A DNA stretch of 64,000 nt, from assembly GCF_029080175.1 (NCBI RefSeq), contig NZ_JARFJC010000017.1; one strand, written 5' to 3'. Shown one piece after another: positions 51,154-61,773 of this stretch. Made by a program: the position numbers and the translations under genes. Within the stretch, counting starts at the first letter, position 1. Each line of letters begins with the position of its first letter. The notes under the pieces were generated by a model that was given only the letters and a program-made list of their open reading frames with translations, was not told the DNA's origin and did not search any database. Source of the stretch: Luteipulveratus flavus. Lineage in GTDB: Bacteria; Actinomycetota; Actinomycetes; Actinomycetales; Dermatophilaceae.

Positions 51154-54100
51154 ATGACCATCACGACCGCGCGGAACGACTACCTTCCGCTGACACCGCT
51201 GCAGGACGGTCTGCTCTTCGAGTGCGAGGGACGCGACGACGACCCGTACGTGCTGCAGGTGGTGGTCGAGCTCGACGAGCGCCTCGTCCCCGAGCGCCTG
51301 CACGCAGCCGTCGACGCCCTGCTCGTGCGCTACCCGAACCTGCGTGCCTGCTTCCGGCGCCGCCGCAACGGGCAGGCCGTCCAGGTCGTACCGCCGCACG
51401 CGACCGTGCCGTGGGAGGTCCTCGACCTCACGGGCCTGTCGTCGGACGCGGCCGCCGGCGAGGTCGAGCGGCGCACCACCGCGGACCGTACGGCGCGGTT
51501 CGACCTCACCGACGCCCCACTGCTGCGAGCGACGCTGCTCGGCCGCCCGGACGGGTCGTACCGGCTGCTGCTGGCCGTTCACCACCTCGTTCTCGACGGC
51601 TGGTCGCTCCCGTTGCTGCTCCAGGCGGTCGCGCAGGAGTACGCCGGGTCGGGTCCCCTGAGCCGTCCGGACCCGGCGTTCCGCGACTTCCTCGGCTGGC
51701 TGGGCGGACGCAGCCTCGACGCGTCGCTGACCGTCTGGTCCGACGCGCTCTCCGGTCTGGCGTCCCCTACGCTGCTCGCCGCCGACGACGGCGACCCGGG
51801 ACGTCCGCTGGATCGCCGAACGGCGCTGGTCGACGCACGGACGACCACGCTGCTGACGGAGTGGGCGAGGCGCGAGCAGGTCACGCTCACCACCGTGCTG
51901 CAGGTCTGCTGGGCGCTGGTCGCCGGGTACGCGACGGGCAGCGAGGACGTCGTGCTCGGACAGGTCGACTCCGGGCGGGCCGCCCCCGTGGCCGGCGTGG
52001 GGAGGGCGGTCGGCACCCTGTGCGCCACCTATCCCGTCCGGGTGCGTACTCGCGCCGGTACCTCGATCGGCGACCTCGCCCGTGAGGTGCAGGCCGCTGC
52101 GCTCGCGACGGAGGAGCACCGCTACGCCGGGATGGGCGCGATCCAGCGCGCGGCCCGCGTCGACGCCCTCTTCGACTCGCTGCTGACGGTGCAGAACTAC
52201 CCGATGCCCGACCTCGACGCACCCGCTGCGGACGCCATCCCCGTCCAGAGCGTCGAGACGTTCGCCGGGACCGGGTACGCGGTGACGATGACCGTGCTGC
52301 CCGTCGACCACGAGCTGGAGCTGGTGCTGCAGGTCCGCGCCCGGTTGCGCGCCGGCCACAGCGCGTCCTCGCTGCTGGAGCGGTTCCGGTCGCTGCTGGC
52401 TGTCGTGGCCGGGTGCGACCCGGCCTCGCCCGTGGCGGCGCTCCCGGTGGCCACGCCGGACGAGCGGGGCGCCCTGATCGCGCTCGGCCGAGGGCCGGAG
52501 GCGTACGAGGGCCTGCCGGGCGACGACCTCGTCGCCGCCATCGCCGCGAGGTCGGACTCCGTCCTGGTCGACGGGCACCGGTCCTGGTCCGGAGTCGAGC
52601 TGGCCGCGCAGTCGCAGCAGCTGGCGCGGGCGCTCGTCCGTCGAGGCATCGGGCCGGAGTCGTTGGTCGGCCTGGCGCTGCCGCGGACGGGTGAGGCGGT
52701 CGTCGCGATGCTCGGCGTCCTCTCCAGCGGCGCGGCGTACGTGTTCGTCGACCCCTTCCTGCCTCCCGCGCGCCTGGCCGTCATCCTCGACGACGCCGCG
52801 CCCTCGCTGCTGGTGGGGACGTCCGAGCGCCTGGCGGAGCTCACCGACCACGCCGTCGGGGTCGAGCGCCTCGCGCTCGATGAGCTCCGCGACGAGATGC
52901 TCGACGCCGATGCGCCGACGAGCGACCCGGTGAGCGACCGGGACCGCACCGAGCCCCTGCGGGGCGGCCACCCGGCGTACGTCATCTTCACCTCGGGGAC
53001 GACCGGGCGACCCAAGGGCGTCGTCGTGGGGCACGCGAACCTCGCCAACACCCTGCACGCGTATCCGGCGGCCGTCGGCGGCCTCACCGCTGCCGACCGC
53101 ATGCTCGCGGTGACGACGTTCGGCTTCGACATCGCCCACACCGAGGTGCTCGCACCGCTGCTCGCGGGCGCGAGCATCGTCCTGGCGGACGAGGAGACCG
53201 TCCGCGACGTCGACCGGCTGGTCGCGCTGCTGCGGTCGTCCGGTACGACCGTCATGCAGGCCACCCCGGTGCACTGGCGCGAGCTGTGCCGGCAGCACCC
53301 GGACGCGCTGCGCGGGCTGACGGCCGTGAGCGGCGGCGAGGCGCTGCCCGCGGATCTCGCCGACGAGATGGTGCGCCGCGGTGCGCTGCTGCACAACCTC
53401 TACGGGCCGACCGAGACGACGATCTGGTCGACGGGCGGACGTGTCGGCGAGCCCTGCGGCGAGGGCCCGGACATCGGCGGGCCGATCGCCGGCAACGACT
53501 GCCGGGTGCTGGACACCGCGCTGCGCCCGGTGCCGGTCGGCGTCGCGGGAGAGCTCTACATCGGGGGCCCGTCGGTGGCCCGCGGGTACCGGAACCGCCC
53601 GGCCCTCACGGCGTCCCGGTTCGTCGCCGACCCGTGGGGCGCACCCGGGTCGCGGATGTACCGCACCGGCGACCTGGCGGTGTGGACGGCCGACGGGCGG
53701 CTGCGCTGCCTCGGCCGCACCGACCACCAGGTCAAGCTGCGGGGCCACCGCATCGAGCCGGCGGAGATCGAGGCGGTCCTGTGCCGGAGCGACGCGGTGG
53801 ACGACGCGGTCGTCGTGCTGCACCACCCGGCCGGCACCGAGCCGCTGCTCGTCGCCTACGTCGTCGCGCCCGCGGCGGCCTCCGCCGACATCCACGAGCA
53901 CGCGCGCGCATCCCTCCCGTCCGCGCTCGTGCCGTCCCAGGTGGTCACGCTGGACCGGATGCCACTGACGACCAGCGGCAAGATCGATCGGAACGCCCTT
54001 CCCACTCCGACGGTCGTCGCGGCCGCCTCCGGGGTGGCGCCGCGTACGCCGACCGAGTCCGTCCTCGCCGAGGTCTTCGCCGAGATCCTGGAGGTCGAGC

Positions 54101-57100
54101 AGGTCGGCGTCCACGACGACTTCTTCGCCCGGGGCGGCCACTCGCTGCTCGCGGCGAGGGTCGTGAGCCGGCTGCGGACGATCACCGGCGTCGACGTGCC
54201 GCCGCGAACGCTGTTCGAGGCCCCGTCCGTCGCCGCCCTCGCCCAGCGGCTGCAGGACGCACGCCCGGCCGGCGACCGCCCCGAGCGCCGCGAACCCGCT
54301 GCGCAGGACGGCGAGCTGACTGCGGCCCAGCAGCGCATGTGGCTGATGAGCCGGGTGCGGGCGGGCCGGTCGGCGTACAACGTCGCCGTTGCCGTCCGGC
54401 TGCAGGGCGACCTCGACCTGCCGGCGCTGGAGCAGGCGCTGACGGACGTGGTCGACCGGCACGAACCGCTGCGCACGACGTTCCCGCTGCAGGGCGGGCG
54501 CCCGGTGCAGCACGTGCGTCCGGCGACCGCGTTCGGCGTGAGCGTCCTCGACTGCCCGCCCGAGGACGTGCAGCGCCGGCTCGCCGAGGCAGCGGCGGCG
54601 CCGTTCGACCTGATGACCCAGCTTCCCGTCCGGGCGACGGTCCTGCGCGTGGGAGCCGCCGAGCACGTGCTGTCGCTCGTCGTGCACCACATCGCCGTCG
54701 ACGGCTGGTCCCTCGGACCGCTGTGTGCCGACCTGTCCAGCGCGTACGCCGACCGCCGCGCCGGACGGTCCCCGCAGCGTCCGCCGGTGCCGGTCCGCTA
54801 CCTCGACTACGTCGACTGGTACGCCCGGCGGCTGGGCGACGCGAGCGACCCGGAGAGTCGCGCGTACCAGCAGCTCGAGTACTGGCGCGGCCAGCTCGCC
54901 GGGGCGCCCGACACGCTGACCCTCCCGGCGGACCGGCCGCGGCCCGCACGTCCCACCGGTCAGGGGCGGCGCATCCCGTTCCGGCTGGACGCCGAGGTCC
55001 ACCGCGACCTGCTGGACCTGGCCCGGCGCCACGGGGTCACGCCGTTCATGGTGCTGCACGCCGCGCTCGCCGCCACCCTGACCGATCTCGGAGCCGGGAC
55101 CGACGTGCCGATCGGTACGGCGGTCGCCGGGCGTGACGACGACCGGCTGCACGACCTCGTCGGGCTGTTCGTCAACACCGTCGTGCTCCGGCTGGACTGC
55201 TCGGGGTCGCCGAGCCTGGTCGAGCTGGCGCAGCGCTCGAGGCACACGGTCCTCGCCGCGCAGGAGCACCAGGACGTGCCGTTCGACGCCGTGGTCGACG
55301 CCCTCGCCGTCCCGCGCGACACCTCTCGCAACCCGCTGTTCCAGGTCATGCTCATCCTGCAGAACACCCCGGCGGCCGCGCTCGACCTCGACGGTCTGAC
55401 CGTCGGCGAGGCGGGGACGCCGGAGGTCGCGGCCAAGGTCGATCTCGCCCTCGAGCTCACCGAGCAGTGGGACGGCACCGCACCGGCCGGCGTGGACGGC
55501 GGCCTCGACCTCGCGACCGACCTGTTCGACACGACGACGGCCAACCGGGTCCTGGAGCGGTTCCGGACCGTCCTGCTCGCCGGTCTGCACCGCCCGGACG
55601 CGCCGCTGGTGCCGCTCGCCCCGGCGGAGGGGACGCTGAGCGAGCGGTTCGAGACCGTCGTGCGGCGGCACGGCGACCGTCCGGCGCTCCAGTGGGACGG
55701 CCCGGACGGGCCCGCCACCTGGACGTACGAGGACCTCGCGGGCCGGGCGCGCCGGGTCGCGCGCGAGCTCGCAGCCCGCGACGTCGGACCCGGCGACGTC
55801 GTCGGCGTCCTGATGGCGCGCTCGGCCGAGGCGCTCGCCGCGATCCTCGGCGTGATGACCGCCGGTGCGGCCTACCTGCCGATGGACCCGGCCTACCCGC
55901 ACGAGCGGATCGCAATGATGGCGCAGGACGCCGCGCCCCGGGTGACGCTCACGACCGCAGCCGGCCGCGACCTGGCGGAGTCCGCCGGACTGGCCGATGT
56001 CGTCGTTCTCGACGACCTCGGAACGGCTGCGCGGATCGCGGCCCACCCGACGTCGCCGCTCGCGCCGGAGGAGCCGGCCCGACCCGCCCGGCCCGCCGAC
56101 CCCGCGTACGTCATCTTCACCTCCGGATCGACCGGCCGGCCCAAGGGCGTGGTCATCAGCCAGCGCAGCGCCCACCAGTTCGTCAGGGCGCAGGCCGCTC
56201 TCGTCCGGCCGCGCGACGGGTGGCGGGTGCTGCAGACGGCGTCGCTCAGCTTCGACGCGTCGTTCTGGGAGATCGGTCTTTCCCTCTTCCAGGGCGGTAC
56301 GGCGGTGATCGCCGGCGACCGCGAGCGGGCCGGAGCACCGCTGGCCGACCTGCTGCGCCGGTACGACATCCGCTCGGCCGTCCTCCCGCCGGTCGTGATC
56401 GGTTCGATCCCGCCGGACGCCGAGCTGCCGGACGGCCTGGACATCCTGTCAGCCGGCGAAGCCCTTCCCGTCGAGACCGTCAACGCGTACAGCCGAAAGG
56501 TGTTGCTGCGCAACGGGTACGGGCCGACCGAGTCCACAGTGTGCGCATCCATCAGCGCGCCGATGACACCGGGCAGCGTCCCGATCGGACATGCCTTCCC
56601 GGGCCGGGACCTGCACGTGCTCGACAGCCGGCTGCAGCCCGTGCCCGACGGCTCCGAGGGCGAGCTCTACCTCGCTGGGCAGGGACTCGCCGACGGCTAC
56701 CTGGGCCGTGCCGCGCTGACCGCAGAACGGTTCGTCGCCTGCCCGTACGGTCGGCCGGGGGAGCGGATGTACCGCACCGGCGACCTGGTCCGCGTCGGCG
56801 CCGACGGCCAGCTGGAGTACCTCGGCCGGGCGGACCGGCAGGTCAAGGTCAACGGCCACCGCGTCGAACCCGCGGAGACGGAGTCCGCGCTGCTCGCCGA
56901 GGACGCGGTCCGGCAGGCGGTCGTCCACGTCTGGAGCGCACCGGGAGGTTCGCGTGAGCTCGTCGCGCACGTCGTCGCCGACCGGGCCGTGGACCTGCGA
57001 GCGCTGCGGACGCGGCTCGCGGACACGCTGCCACCGCACCAGGTCCCGACCAGCATCACGGCGGTCGACCGCATCCCGCTGACGGTCAACGGCAAGATCG

Positions 57101-58224
57101 ACCACGCCGCGCTGCCGGCGCCGACCGGCGAGAGCGGCGCGGACGATCGCCCGTCCCAGGACCCGGTGGTCGAGGTGGTGCGCGCCGCGTTCGAGCACGT
57201 GCTCGGTCGGTCGGTGACCGCGGCGAGCGACTTCTTCGAGGTGGGCGGCAACAGCATCCGGTCGGTCGAGCTGGTGGCACGACTGGAGGACCTGGGCGTC
57301 GAGGTCGAGATCGACGACGTCATCGAGGCGCGGACGCCCGAGCGCATCGCCGCGCTCGCGTCGACCGGGCACGCCGTCTCCACGGCCGGGGGCGAGGTCC
57401 CCGGTCGCGACGCCTTCGAGCCGGTGCTGGTGCTGCGCGACTCCGACGGGCGCCCGCCACTCTTCTGCGTGCACGGCGGGATCGGGATGTCGCTGGCGTA
57501 CCTCGCGCTCCTGCCTCATCTCGACCGGGCCCAGCCGGTGGTCGCGCTGCAGTCACCGTCGCTGGATCCGGACGCACCGCTGCCGCTGTCCGTCGCGGAC
57601 GCGGCGAGCCACTACGTCGACGAGGTGGTGCGGCGTGCGCCGACCGGACCCGTGCACCTGCTCGGGTGGTCGTACGGCGGTCTGCTCGTGCACGAGATGG
57701 CCGTTCAGCTGACCGAGCGGGGCCGCGAGGTCGGGCAGCTGGCGATCCTGGACAGCTTCCCGGTGACCCGCCTCGACGAACCGGACGAGCAGCACCTGCT
57801 CCAGGAGGTGCTGGCGTACGTCGGCGAGCGCGACGCACAGCAGGGCCCGCTCACGGTCGCCGGTGTGGTGGACGTGCTGCGCCGTACCGGTGGTCCGCTC
57901 GCCGGGGTCGGGACGGTCCAGGTACGACGGGTGCTCGCCCTCGCCCGTCAGCACACCCTGCTCGCCGGCCGGCACCGACCGCGCGCGCACCGCGGAGACG
58001 CCGTCCTGTACGGCGCGATGCGCGGCACCGGCGACGACCCGCACGCCGTCCTGACCGCACGCCTGGACTCGTGGCGACCGTACGTCGCCGGCGAGCTCAC
58101 TGCCGTACCCGTCGATGCCGATCACGACGGAATGATGAATCCCATTGCTGCACAACAGATCACGGCCCACCTCCGAGACCGCTTGACCGGCTCGGCCGAG
58201 GTGCAGCCGAAGGAGACACGATGA
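51154..58224 (+). CDS. Non-ribosomal peptide synthetase, C-A-T-C-A-T-TE
   Basis: A 2,356-residue NRPS. C1 (HHLVLDGW, residue about 142), A1 (IFTSGTTGRPKGVVV about 612), T1 (FFARGGHSLLAA, Ser about 997), C2 (HHIAVDGW about 1179), A2 (IFTSGSTGRPKGVVI about 1655), T2 (FFEVGGNSIRSV, Ser about 2034), thioesterase (LLGWSYGG, Ser about 2173). My pocket readings are D-I-T-Q-V-G-L-I-W-(K), close to the known glycine code, and D-A-W-V-L-A-G-V-C-(K), resembling aromatic/hydrophobic codes. The terminal TE releases or cyclises the peptide. It lies 12 bp after NRPS1 and overlaps the permease gene (ATGA). Confidence 0.94.
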   Translation: MTITTARNDYLPLTPLQDGLLFECEGRDDDPYVLQVVVELDERLVPERLHAAVDALLVRYPNLRACFRRRRNGQAVQVVPPHATVPWEVLDLTGLSSDAAAGEVERRTTADRTARFDLTDAPLLRATLLGRPDGSYRLLLAVHHLVLDGWSLPLLLQAVAQEYAGSGPLSRPDPAFRDFLGWLGGRSLDASLTVWSDALSGLASPTLLAADDGDPGRPLDRRTALVDARTTTLLTEWARREQVTLTTVLQVCWALVAGYATGSEDVVLGQVDSGRAAPVAGVGRAVGTLCATYPVRVRTRAGTSIGDLAREVQAAALATEEHRYAGMGAIQRAARVDALFDSLLTVQNYPMPDLDAPAADAIPVQSVETFAGTGYAVTMTVLPVDHELELVLQVRARLRAGHSASSLLERFRSLLAVVAGCDPASPVAALPVATPDERGALIALGRGPEAYEGLPGDDLVAAIAARSDSVLVDGHRSWSGVELAAQSQQLARALVRRGIGPESLVGLALPRTGEAVVAMLGVLSSGAAYVFVDPFLPPARLAVILDDAAPSLLVGTSERLAELTDHAVGVERLALDELRDEMLDADAPTSDPVSDRDRTEPLRGGHPAYVIFTSGTTGRPKGVVVGHANLANTLHAYPAAVGGLTAADRMLAVTTFGFDIAHTEVLAPLLAGASIVLADEETVRDVDRLVALLRSSGTTVMQATPVHWRELCRQHPDALRGLTAVSGGEALPADLADEMVRRGALLHNLYGPTETTIWSTGGRVGEPCGEGPDIGGPIAGNDCRVLDTALRPVPVGVAGELYIGGPSVARGYRNRPALTASRFVADPWGAPGSRMYRTGDLAVWTADGRLRCLGRTDHQVKLRGHRIEPAEIEAVLCRSDAVDDAVVVLHHPAGTEPLLVAYVVAPAAASADIHEHARASLPSALVPSQVVTLDRMPLTTSGKIDRNALPTPTVVAAASGVAPRTPTESVLAEVFAEILEVEQVGVHDDFFARGGHSLLAARVVSRLRTITGVDVPPRTLFEAPSVAALAQRLQDARPAGDRPERREPAAQDGELTAAQQRMWLMSRVRAGRSAYNVAVAVRLQGDLDLPALEQALTDVVDRHEPLRTTFPLQGGRPVQHVRPATAFGVSVLDCPPEDVQRRLAEAAAAPFDLMTQLPVRATVLRVGAAEHVLSLVVHHIAVDGWSLGPLCADLSSAYADRRAGRSPQRPPVPVRYLDYVDWYARRLGDASDPESRAYQQLEYWRGQLAGAPDTLTLPADRPRPARPTGQGRRIPFRLDAEVHRDLLDLARRHGVTPFMVLHAALAATLTDLGAGTDVPIGTAVAGRDDDRLHDLVGLFVNTVVLRLDCSGSPSLVELAQRSRHTVLAAQEHQDVPFDAVVDALAVPRDTSRNPLFQVMLILQNTPAAALDLDGLTVGEAGTPEVAAKVDLALELTEQWDGTAPAGVDGGLDLATDLFDTTTANRVLERFRTVLLAGLHRPDAPLVPLAPAEGTLSERFETVVRRHGDRPALQWDGPDGPATWTYEDLAGRARRVARELAARDVGPGDVVGVLMARSAEALAAILGVMTAGAAYLPMDPAYPHERIAMMAQDAAPRVTLTTAAGRDLAESAGLADVVVLDDLGTAARIAAHPTSPLAPEEPARPARPADPAYVIFTSGSTGRPKGVVISQRSAHQFVRAQAALVRPRDGWRVLQTASLSFDASFWEIGLSLFQGGTAVIAGDRERAGAPLADLLRRYDIRSAVLPPVVIGSIPPDAELPDGLDILSAGEALPVETVNAYSRKVLLRNGYGPTESTVCASISAPMTPGSVPIGHAFPGRDLHVLDSRLQPVPDGSEGELYLAGQGLADGYLGRAALTAERFVACPYGRPGERMYRTGDLVRVGADGQLEYLGRADRQVKVNGHRVEPAETESALLAEDAVRQAVVHVWSAPGGSRELVAHVVADRAVDLRALRTRLADTLPPHQVPTSITAVDRIPLTVNGKIDHAALPAPTGESGADDRPSQDPVVEVVRAAFEHVLGRSVTAASDFFEVGGNSIRSVELVARLEDLGVEVEIDDVIEARTPERIAALASTGHAVSTAGGEVPGRDAFEPVLVLRDSDGRPPLFCVHGGIGMSLAYLALLPHLDRAQPVVALQSPSLDPDAPLPLSVADAASHYVDEVVRRAPTGPVHLLGWSYGGLLVHEMAVQLTERGREVGQLAILDSFPVTRLDEPDEQHLLQEVLAYVGERDAQQGPLTVAGVVDVLRRTGGPLAGVGTVQVRRVLALARQHTLLAGRHRPRAHRGDAVLYGAMRGTGDDPHAVLTARLDSWRPYVAGELTAVPVDADHDGMMNPIAAQQITAHLRDRLTGSAEVQPKETR

Positions 58225-59063
58225 CGACCGAGGTCGTGACCAAGCAGGCCCTCACCACCGACCGGCTCCCCGGGAGCCCGTTGCGCGCCGTGGAGGAGAC
58301 GGCCGACCTGGTGATCCGGCGGATGCGGCACATGCGCGCCGCGCCGGGTCGGCTGATCGGAGTGATTCTGAACCCGCTGGTCCTGCTGCTGGCCGTCGGC
58401 TACCTGTTCAAGGACGCCATCCGACTCCCTGTGGGCACCACGGACTACGTCGACTACCTGATGCCGGGCGTCGCTCTGCAGGTCGGTCTCGCGAGTGTGG
58501 GGCCGACCGCGATCAGTGTCTCCGGCGACGTCCAGCGCGGGCTGATGGAACGCTTCCGGTCGATGCCGATCAGCCGGCGGTCCGTCCTGATCGCGCACAG
58601 CCTGGCCGACCTGGTCCTGGCCGCGGTGGCACTCCTCGTGCTGGGCGGCATCGGGTTGGCTCTGGGCTGGCGTCCGTCCGGCGGTGCCGCCGGCGTGCTG
58701 AGCGGTGTCGGCCTCGCCCTGGTCTTCGCCTACGCGATGATCTGGGTCGGCATCGCGCTCGGGATGGCGGTCAAGCACGCCGAGTCGATCGACTCGATCG
58801 GCGCACTGCTCCTGGTCGTGCTCACCTTCTTGTCCACGGCCGTCCTCCCGCCGACCGCGATGCCCGGATGGGTGCGCGCCGTCGCCGAGTGGAACCCCGT
58901 CAGCACCGGCTCCAGGCTCATCCGGGACGCCTGGGGCACGGACGCTCCGACGGGCGGCTCGTACCCCGCGGCCCACCCCGGCGTGGTCGCCGCGGTGGTG
59001 CTCGGCGCCGTCCTGCTCGGCAGCGCTGCGTACGCCCTGCGCACCTTCACCAACCGGGCGTAG
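58221..59063 (+). CDS. ABC-2 type permease (DrrB-like)
   Basis: A 280-residue membrane protein with six predicted helices and the ABC-2 layout of DrrB-type drug exporters: VEETADLVIRRMRHM amphipathic start, FRSMPISRRSVLIAHSLAD coupling region, and WNPVSTGSRLIRDAW near the end. Its likely ATPase partner is encoded at 61770, separated by the MMPL and mbtH genes. It is translationally coupled to NRPS2, so it probably exports or gives resistance to the peptide. Confidence 0.88.
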   Translation: MTTEVVTKQALTTDRLPGSPLRAVEETADLVIRRMRHMRAAPGRLIGVILNPLVLLLAVGYLFKDAIRLPVGTTDYVDYLMPGVALQVGLASVGPTAISVSGDVQRGLMERFRSMPISRRSVLIAHSLADLVLAAVALLVLGGIGLALGWRPSGGAAGVLSGVGLALVFAYAMIWVGIALGMAVKHAESIDSIGALLLVVLTFLSTAVLPPTAMPGWVRAVAEWNPVSTGSRLIRDAWGTDAPTGGSYPAAHPGVVAAVVLGAVLLGSAAYALRTFTNRA

Positions 59064-59189
59064 CACCCGCCCCAGGAGGGGTGCACGCACCACTGACTTC
59101 GGCGCCGCCGATCGCGAGTCTGGTCACGACCATGAACGGCCGGAGGTCTCGTTCGGTCACTCGGCCCCATCGACAAGGGAAGCATCATC

Positions 59190-61418
59190 ATGAGCTTGCG
59201 CAAGCGACGATCCAGCACCAATGTCATTGACGCACAACCGGATCCGGCTACGGGCCTGACCCACCGCATCGCCCTCTGGAGCGCGACGCACCGCGGCAAG
59301 GCGGTCGGCCTGTGGCTGCTGCTGATCGTCCTGGCGACCGGGCTGGCGGCGATCCAGGGTCCGCGCCAGGCCACGGAGCAGGAGCTCAGCGTCGGTGAGT
59401 CCGCCCACGCGATGAAGCTCGCCGACGACGCCGGCTATGTCGACCCCGTGGTCGAGAACGTCCTCATCACCGCTCCCGGCAAGGCAGGCGAGGCGCAGAC
59501 CGCGGCCGCGCAGGTACGCAGCAGCCTGCGCACCCTCGCCGCCGTCGCCGACGTCAGCCCGCCGCTGCGGGGCAAGGGCGGTGACGCGCTGCTCGTGCGG
59601 GTGACCATGAAGGGCGATCCCGACACCGCCCAGGACCGCGTCGGCCCGCTGGAGCGGGTGGTGGACGGGGTCCAGGCCGCGCACCCCGGCATCCGGGTGG
59701 AGGAGGTCGGCCCGGCGTCGATCGGCAGCGACTTCCAGCAGTGGCTGGACAAGGACCTCGGCAAGGCGACGACGCTGAGCCTGCCCATCACGCTCGCCAT
59801 CCTGCTCATCGTCTTCGGCGCCATCGTGATGGCCGGCATCCCGCTGGTGCTCGCCATCTCCTCGGTCGCCGCGGGCCTGGGCCTGTGGACCCTCGCCTCG
59901 CAGGTCGTGCCGGACCCCGGCACCACCATGCACCTGCTCGTCCTGGTCGGCATGGCCGTCGGCGTCGACTACTCCCTGTTCTACCTGCGCCGTTACCGCG
60001 AGGAGCGGCACGCCGGGCGCGACAACGTCTCGGCCGTGCACGTCGCCGCCGCCACGGCCGGTCACTCGGTGGTCGTCTCCGGCCTGGCCGTCGCCCTGTC
60101 GATGGCGGGCCTGTTCATCGCCGGCGACGCGTTCTCCAGCGCGATGGCCACCGGCGCGATCATCGTGGTCCTCGTCGCCCTGGTCTCCTCGGTCACCGTG
60201 CTGCCGGCGATGCTGTCGGCCTTCGGGCGGTTCGTCGACCGGCCCCGCCTGCCGGTCCTGTGGCGCCTCAGCAACGGCACGAACGGTGACCGCCCGCGTC
60301 TGATGGCGGCGATCGTTCGACCGGTGCTGCGCCACCCCAAGGCCGCCCTCCTGCTGTGCATCGCCGTGCTCGGCGCGCTGGCCCTGCCGATGACGCAGAT
60401 GTCCCTGAAGTCCACCCAGATCGAGGACTACCCGCGGACCCTGACCACGATGCAGTCGTACGACCGGCTGCTCGCCGCGTTCCCGGACCGGTCCGGCGTC
60501 GACACGGTCGTCGTACGGGTGCCCGCCGGCTCGGAGCCCGCGGTGCAGCAGCAGGTCGCCGCGCTGCGGACGCAGGCGGCGCAGCGGCCCGACCTGTTCG
60601 GCGCGGTCGACCAGCCGTGGAGGTCGAGGGACGCGCGCACGTACGTCCTCGACGTCAACGTCCCGCACCCCGTGACGAGCAGTGAGTCCCGGACCGCGGT
60701 CACGACCCTGCGCGAGCAGCTGGTCCCGCGGACGCTCGGTTCCGTCCCGGGCGCGGACGTCGCGGTCGGCGGCGACGCGGCGGCCAACATGGACTACACC
60801 CACCGCCTCGACACCCGCCTCCCGTTCGTCCTCGCCGCGGTGCTGGCCGTCGTCCTCGTCGTCATGCTGGCGGCCTACCGCTCGGTGGCCGTGGCGGTCA
60901 TGACGGTCGCGCTCAACGGGCTGTCGGTGCTGGCGGCGTTCGGGGTCCTGACGCTGGTCTTCCAGGGCACCTGGGCCGAGGGGCTGCTCGGCTTCACCAG
61001 CACCGGGCACGTCGTCTCCTGGGTGCCGATGCTGCTGTTCGTCGTGCTGTCGGGACTCTCCCTCGACTACCACGTGTTCGTGGTCAGCCGGATCCGCGAG
61101 AACACCGTGCTCGGCATGGACACGCGCGCCGCGATCGAGGACGGCATCGTCCGTACGGCCGGGGTCGTCACCAGTGCGGCCGTCGTCATGATCGCGGTCT
61201 TCTCGATCTTCGGAGCCCTCAGCTTCGTGGAGCTGAAGCAGATCGGGGTCGGGCTGGCCGTCGGCATCCTCATCGACGCCACCCTGATCCGGGTGATCGC
61301 CCTGCCCGCACTGATGCTGCTGTGCCGCCGCTTCCTGTGGTGGCCCGCGCGTCCGGCGCGCACCGTGCAGAGCGCGCGTTCTCGACGGGCCGCCGACGAG
61401 CTGGTCGAGACGGTCTGA
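59190..61418 (+). CDS. MMPL/RND-family transporter
   Basis: A 742-residue protein with two repeats of one helix, a large extracytoplasmic loop and five helices. The MMPL proton-relay motifs are GVDYSLFYLRRYREE (helix 4) and LSLDYHVFVVSRIRE (helix 10). MMPL proteins move lipids, lipopeptides and siderophores, driven by the proton gradient. There is a 126-bp gap before it with no clear operator, so it may be read from the NRPS operon. A 17-bp stem terminator follows. Probably a second exporter of the product, or of a lipidated form. Confidence 0.9.
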   Translation: MSLRKRRSSTNVIDAQPDPATGLTHRIALWSATHRGKAVGLWLLLIVLATGLAAIQGPRQATEQELSVGESAHAMKLADDAGYVDPVVENVLITAPGKAGEAQTAAAQVRSSLRTLAAVADVSPPLRGKGGDALLVRVTMKGDPDTAQDRVGPLERVVDGVQAAHPGIRVEEVGPASIGSDFQQWLDKDLGKATTLSLPITLAILLIVFGAIVMAGIPLVLAISSVAAGLGLWTLASQVVPDPGTTMHLLVLVGMAVGVDYSLFYLRRYREERHAGRDNVSAVHVAAATAGHSVVVSGLAVALSMAGLFIAGDAFSSAMATGAIIVVLVALVSSVTVLPAMLSAFGRFVDRPRLPVLWRLSNGTNGDRPRLMAAIVRPVLRHPKAALLLCIAVLGALALPMTQMSLKSTQIEDYPRTLTTMQSYDRLLAAFPDRSGVDTVVVRVPAGSEPAVQQQVAALRTQAAQRPDLFGAVDQPWRSRDARTYVLDVNVPHPVTSSESRTAVTTLREQLVPRTLGSVPGADVAVGGDAAANMDYTHRLDTRLPFVLAAVLAVVLVVMLAAYRSVAVAVMTVALNGLSVLAAFGVLTLVFQGTWAEGLLGFTSTGHVVSWVPMLLFVVLSGLSLDYHVFVVSRIRENTVLGMDTRAAIEDGIVRTAGVVTSAAVVMIAVFSIFGALSFVELKQIGVGLAVGILIDATLIRVIALPALMLLCRRFLWWPARPARTVQSARSRRAADELVETV

Positions 61419-61425
61419 CATCCAC

Positions 61426-61464
61426 CGCACGAGGCCCGGAGCGCTGAGCTCCGGGCCTCGTGCG
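61426..61464 (+). terminator. 17-bp perfect stem terminator
   Basis: The arms 61426-61442 (cgcacgaggcccggagc) and 61448-61464 pair perfectly around GCTGA, 8 bp after the MMPL stop. It closes the NRPS operon. Its last base is the first base of the operator of site 3. Confidence 0.8.
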
Positions 61465-61508
61465 CGTCAGTGAGCCGTCAGGTGTGAGTCAGTCACCGGC
61501 GGCAAGGT
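61464..61508 (+). promoter_or_regulatory. SARP-like operator and promoter, site 3
   Basis: Heptamers gcgtcag (61464-61470), ccgtcag (61475-61481) and gagtcag (61486-61492) are 11 bp apart, followed after 10 bp by CAAGGT (61503-61508). It drives the mbtH-ABC-PPTase unit; the mbtH ATG is at 61543. Confidence 0.75.
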
Positions 61509-61542
61509 GTGTCCGGAAGCCATACGAGAGAGGCAGATTCGC

Positions 61543-61773
61543 ATGACGAACAATCCGTTCGACGACCCGGACGGCACGTTCCATGTGCTCGTCAACGACG
61601 AGGGGCAGTACAGCCTCTGGCCCGAGTTCGCGGCAGTCCCGTCGGGCTGGCGGGTCGACCGGGAGAGCCTGAGCAGGGACGACGCCGGCACGTACGTCGA
61701 GTCGGTCTGGACGACGCTGCAACCGGCCGGTCTGCGCGCCGATGCGTCGCTCGCCGCGGAGGACGCGTCGTGA
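61543..61773 (+). CDS. MbtH-like NRPS chaperone
   Basis: A 76-residue MbtH-family protein with the conserved NPFDDPDGTFHVLVNDEGQ start, YSLWPEFAAVPSGW and the Trp pair that packs on A domains, plus SVWTTLQPA near the end. MbtH proteins bind and activate NRPS A domains. The ATG at 61543 gives the canonical MTNNPF start. It overlaps the ABC ATPase start (GTGA). Confidence 0.93.
   Translation: MTNNPFDDPDGTFHVLVNDEGQYSLWPEFAAVPSGWRVDRESLSRDDAGTYVESVWTTLQPAGLRADASLAAEDAS

Noticed and set aside
59063..59084. Terminator between the ABC permease and the MMPL gene
   Set aside because: Only a 6-bp gcaccc/gggtgc stem; too weak to claim, and read-through into the MMPL gene is plausible.
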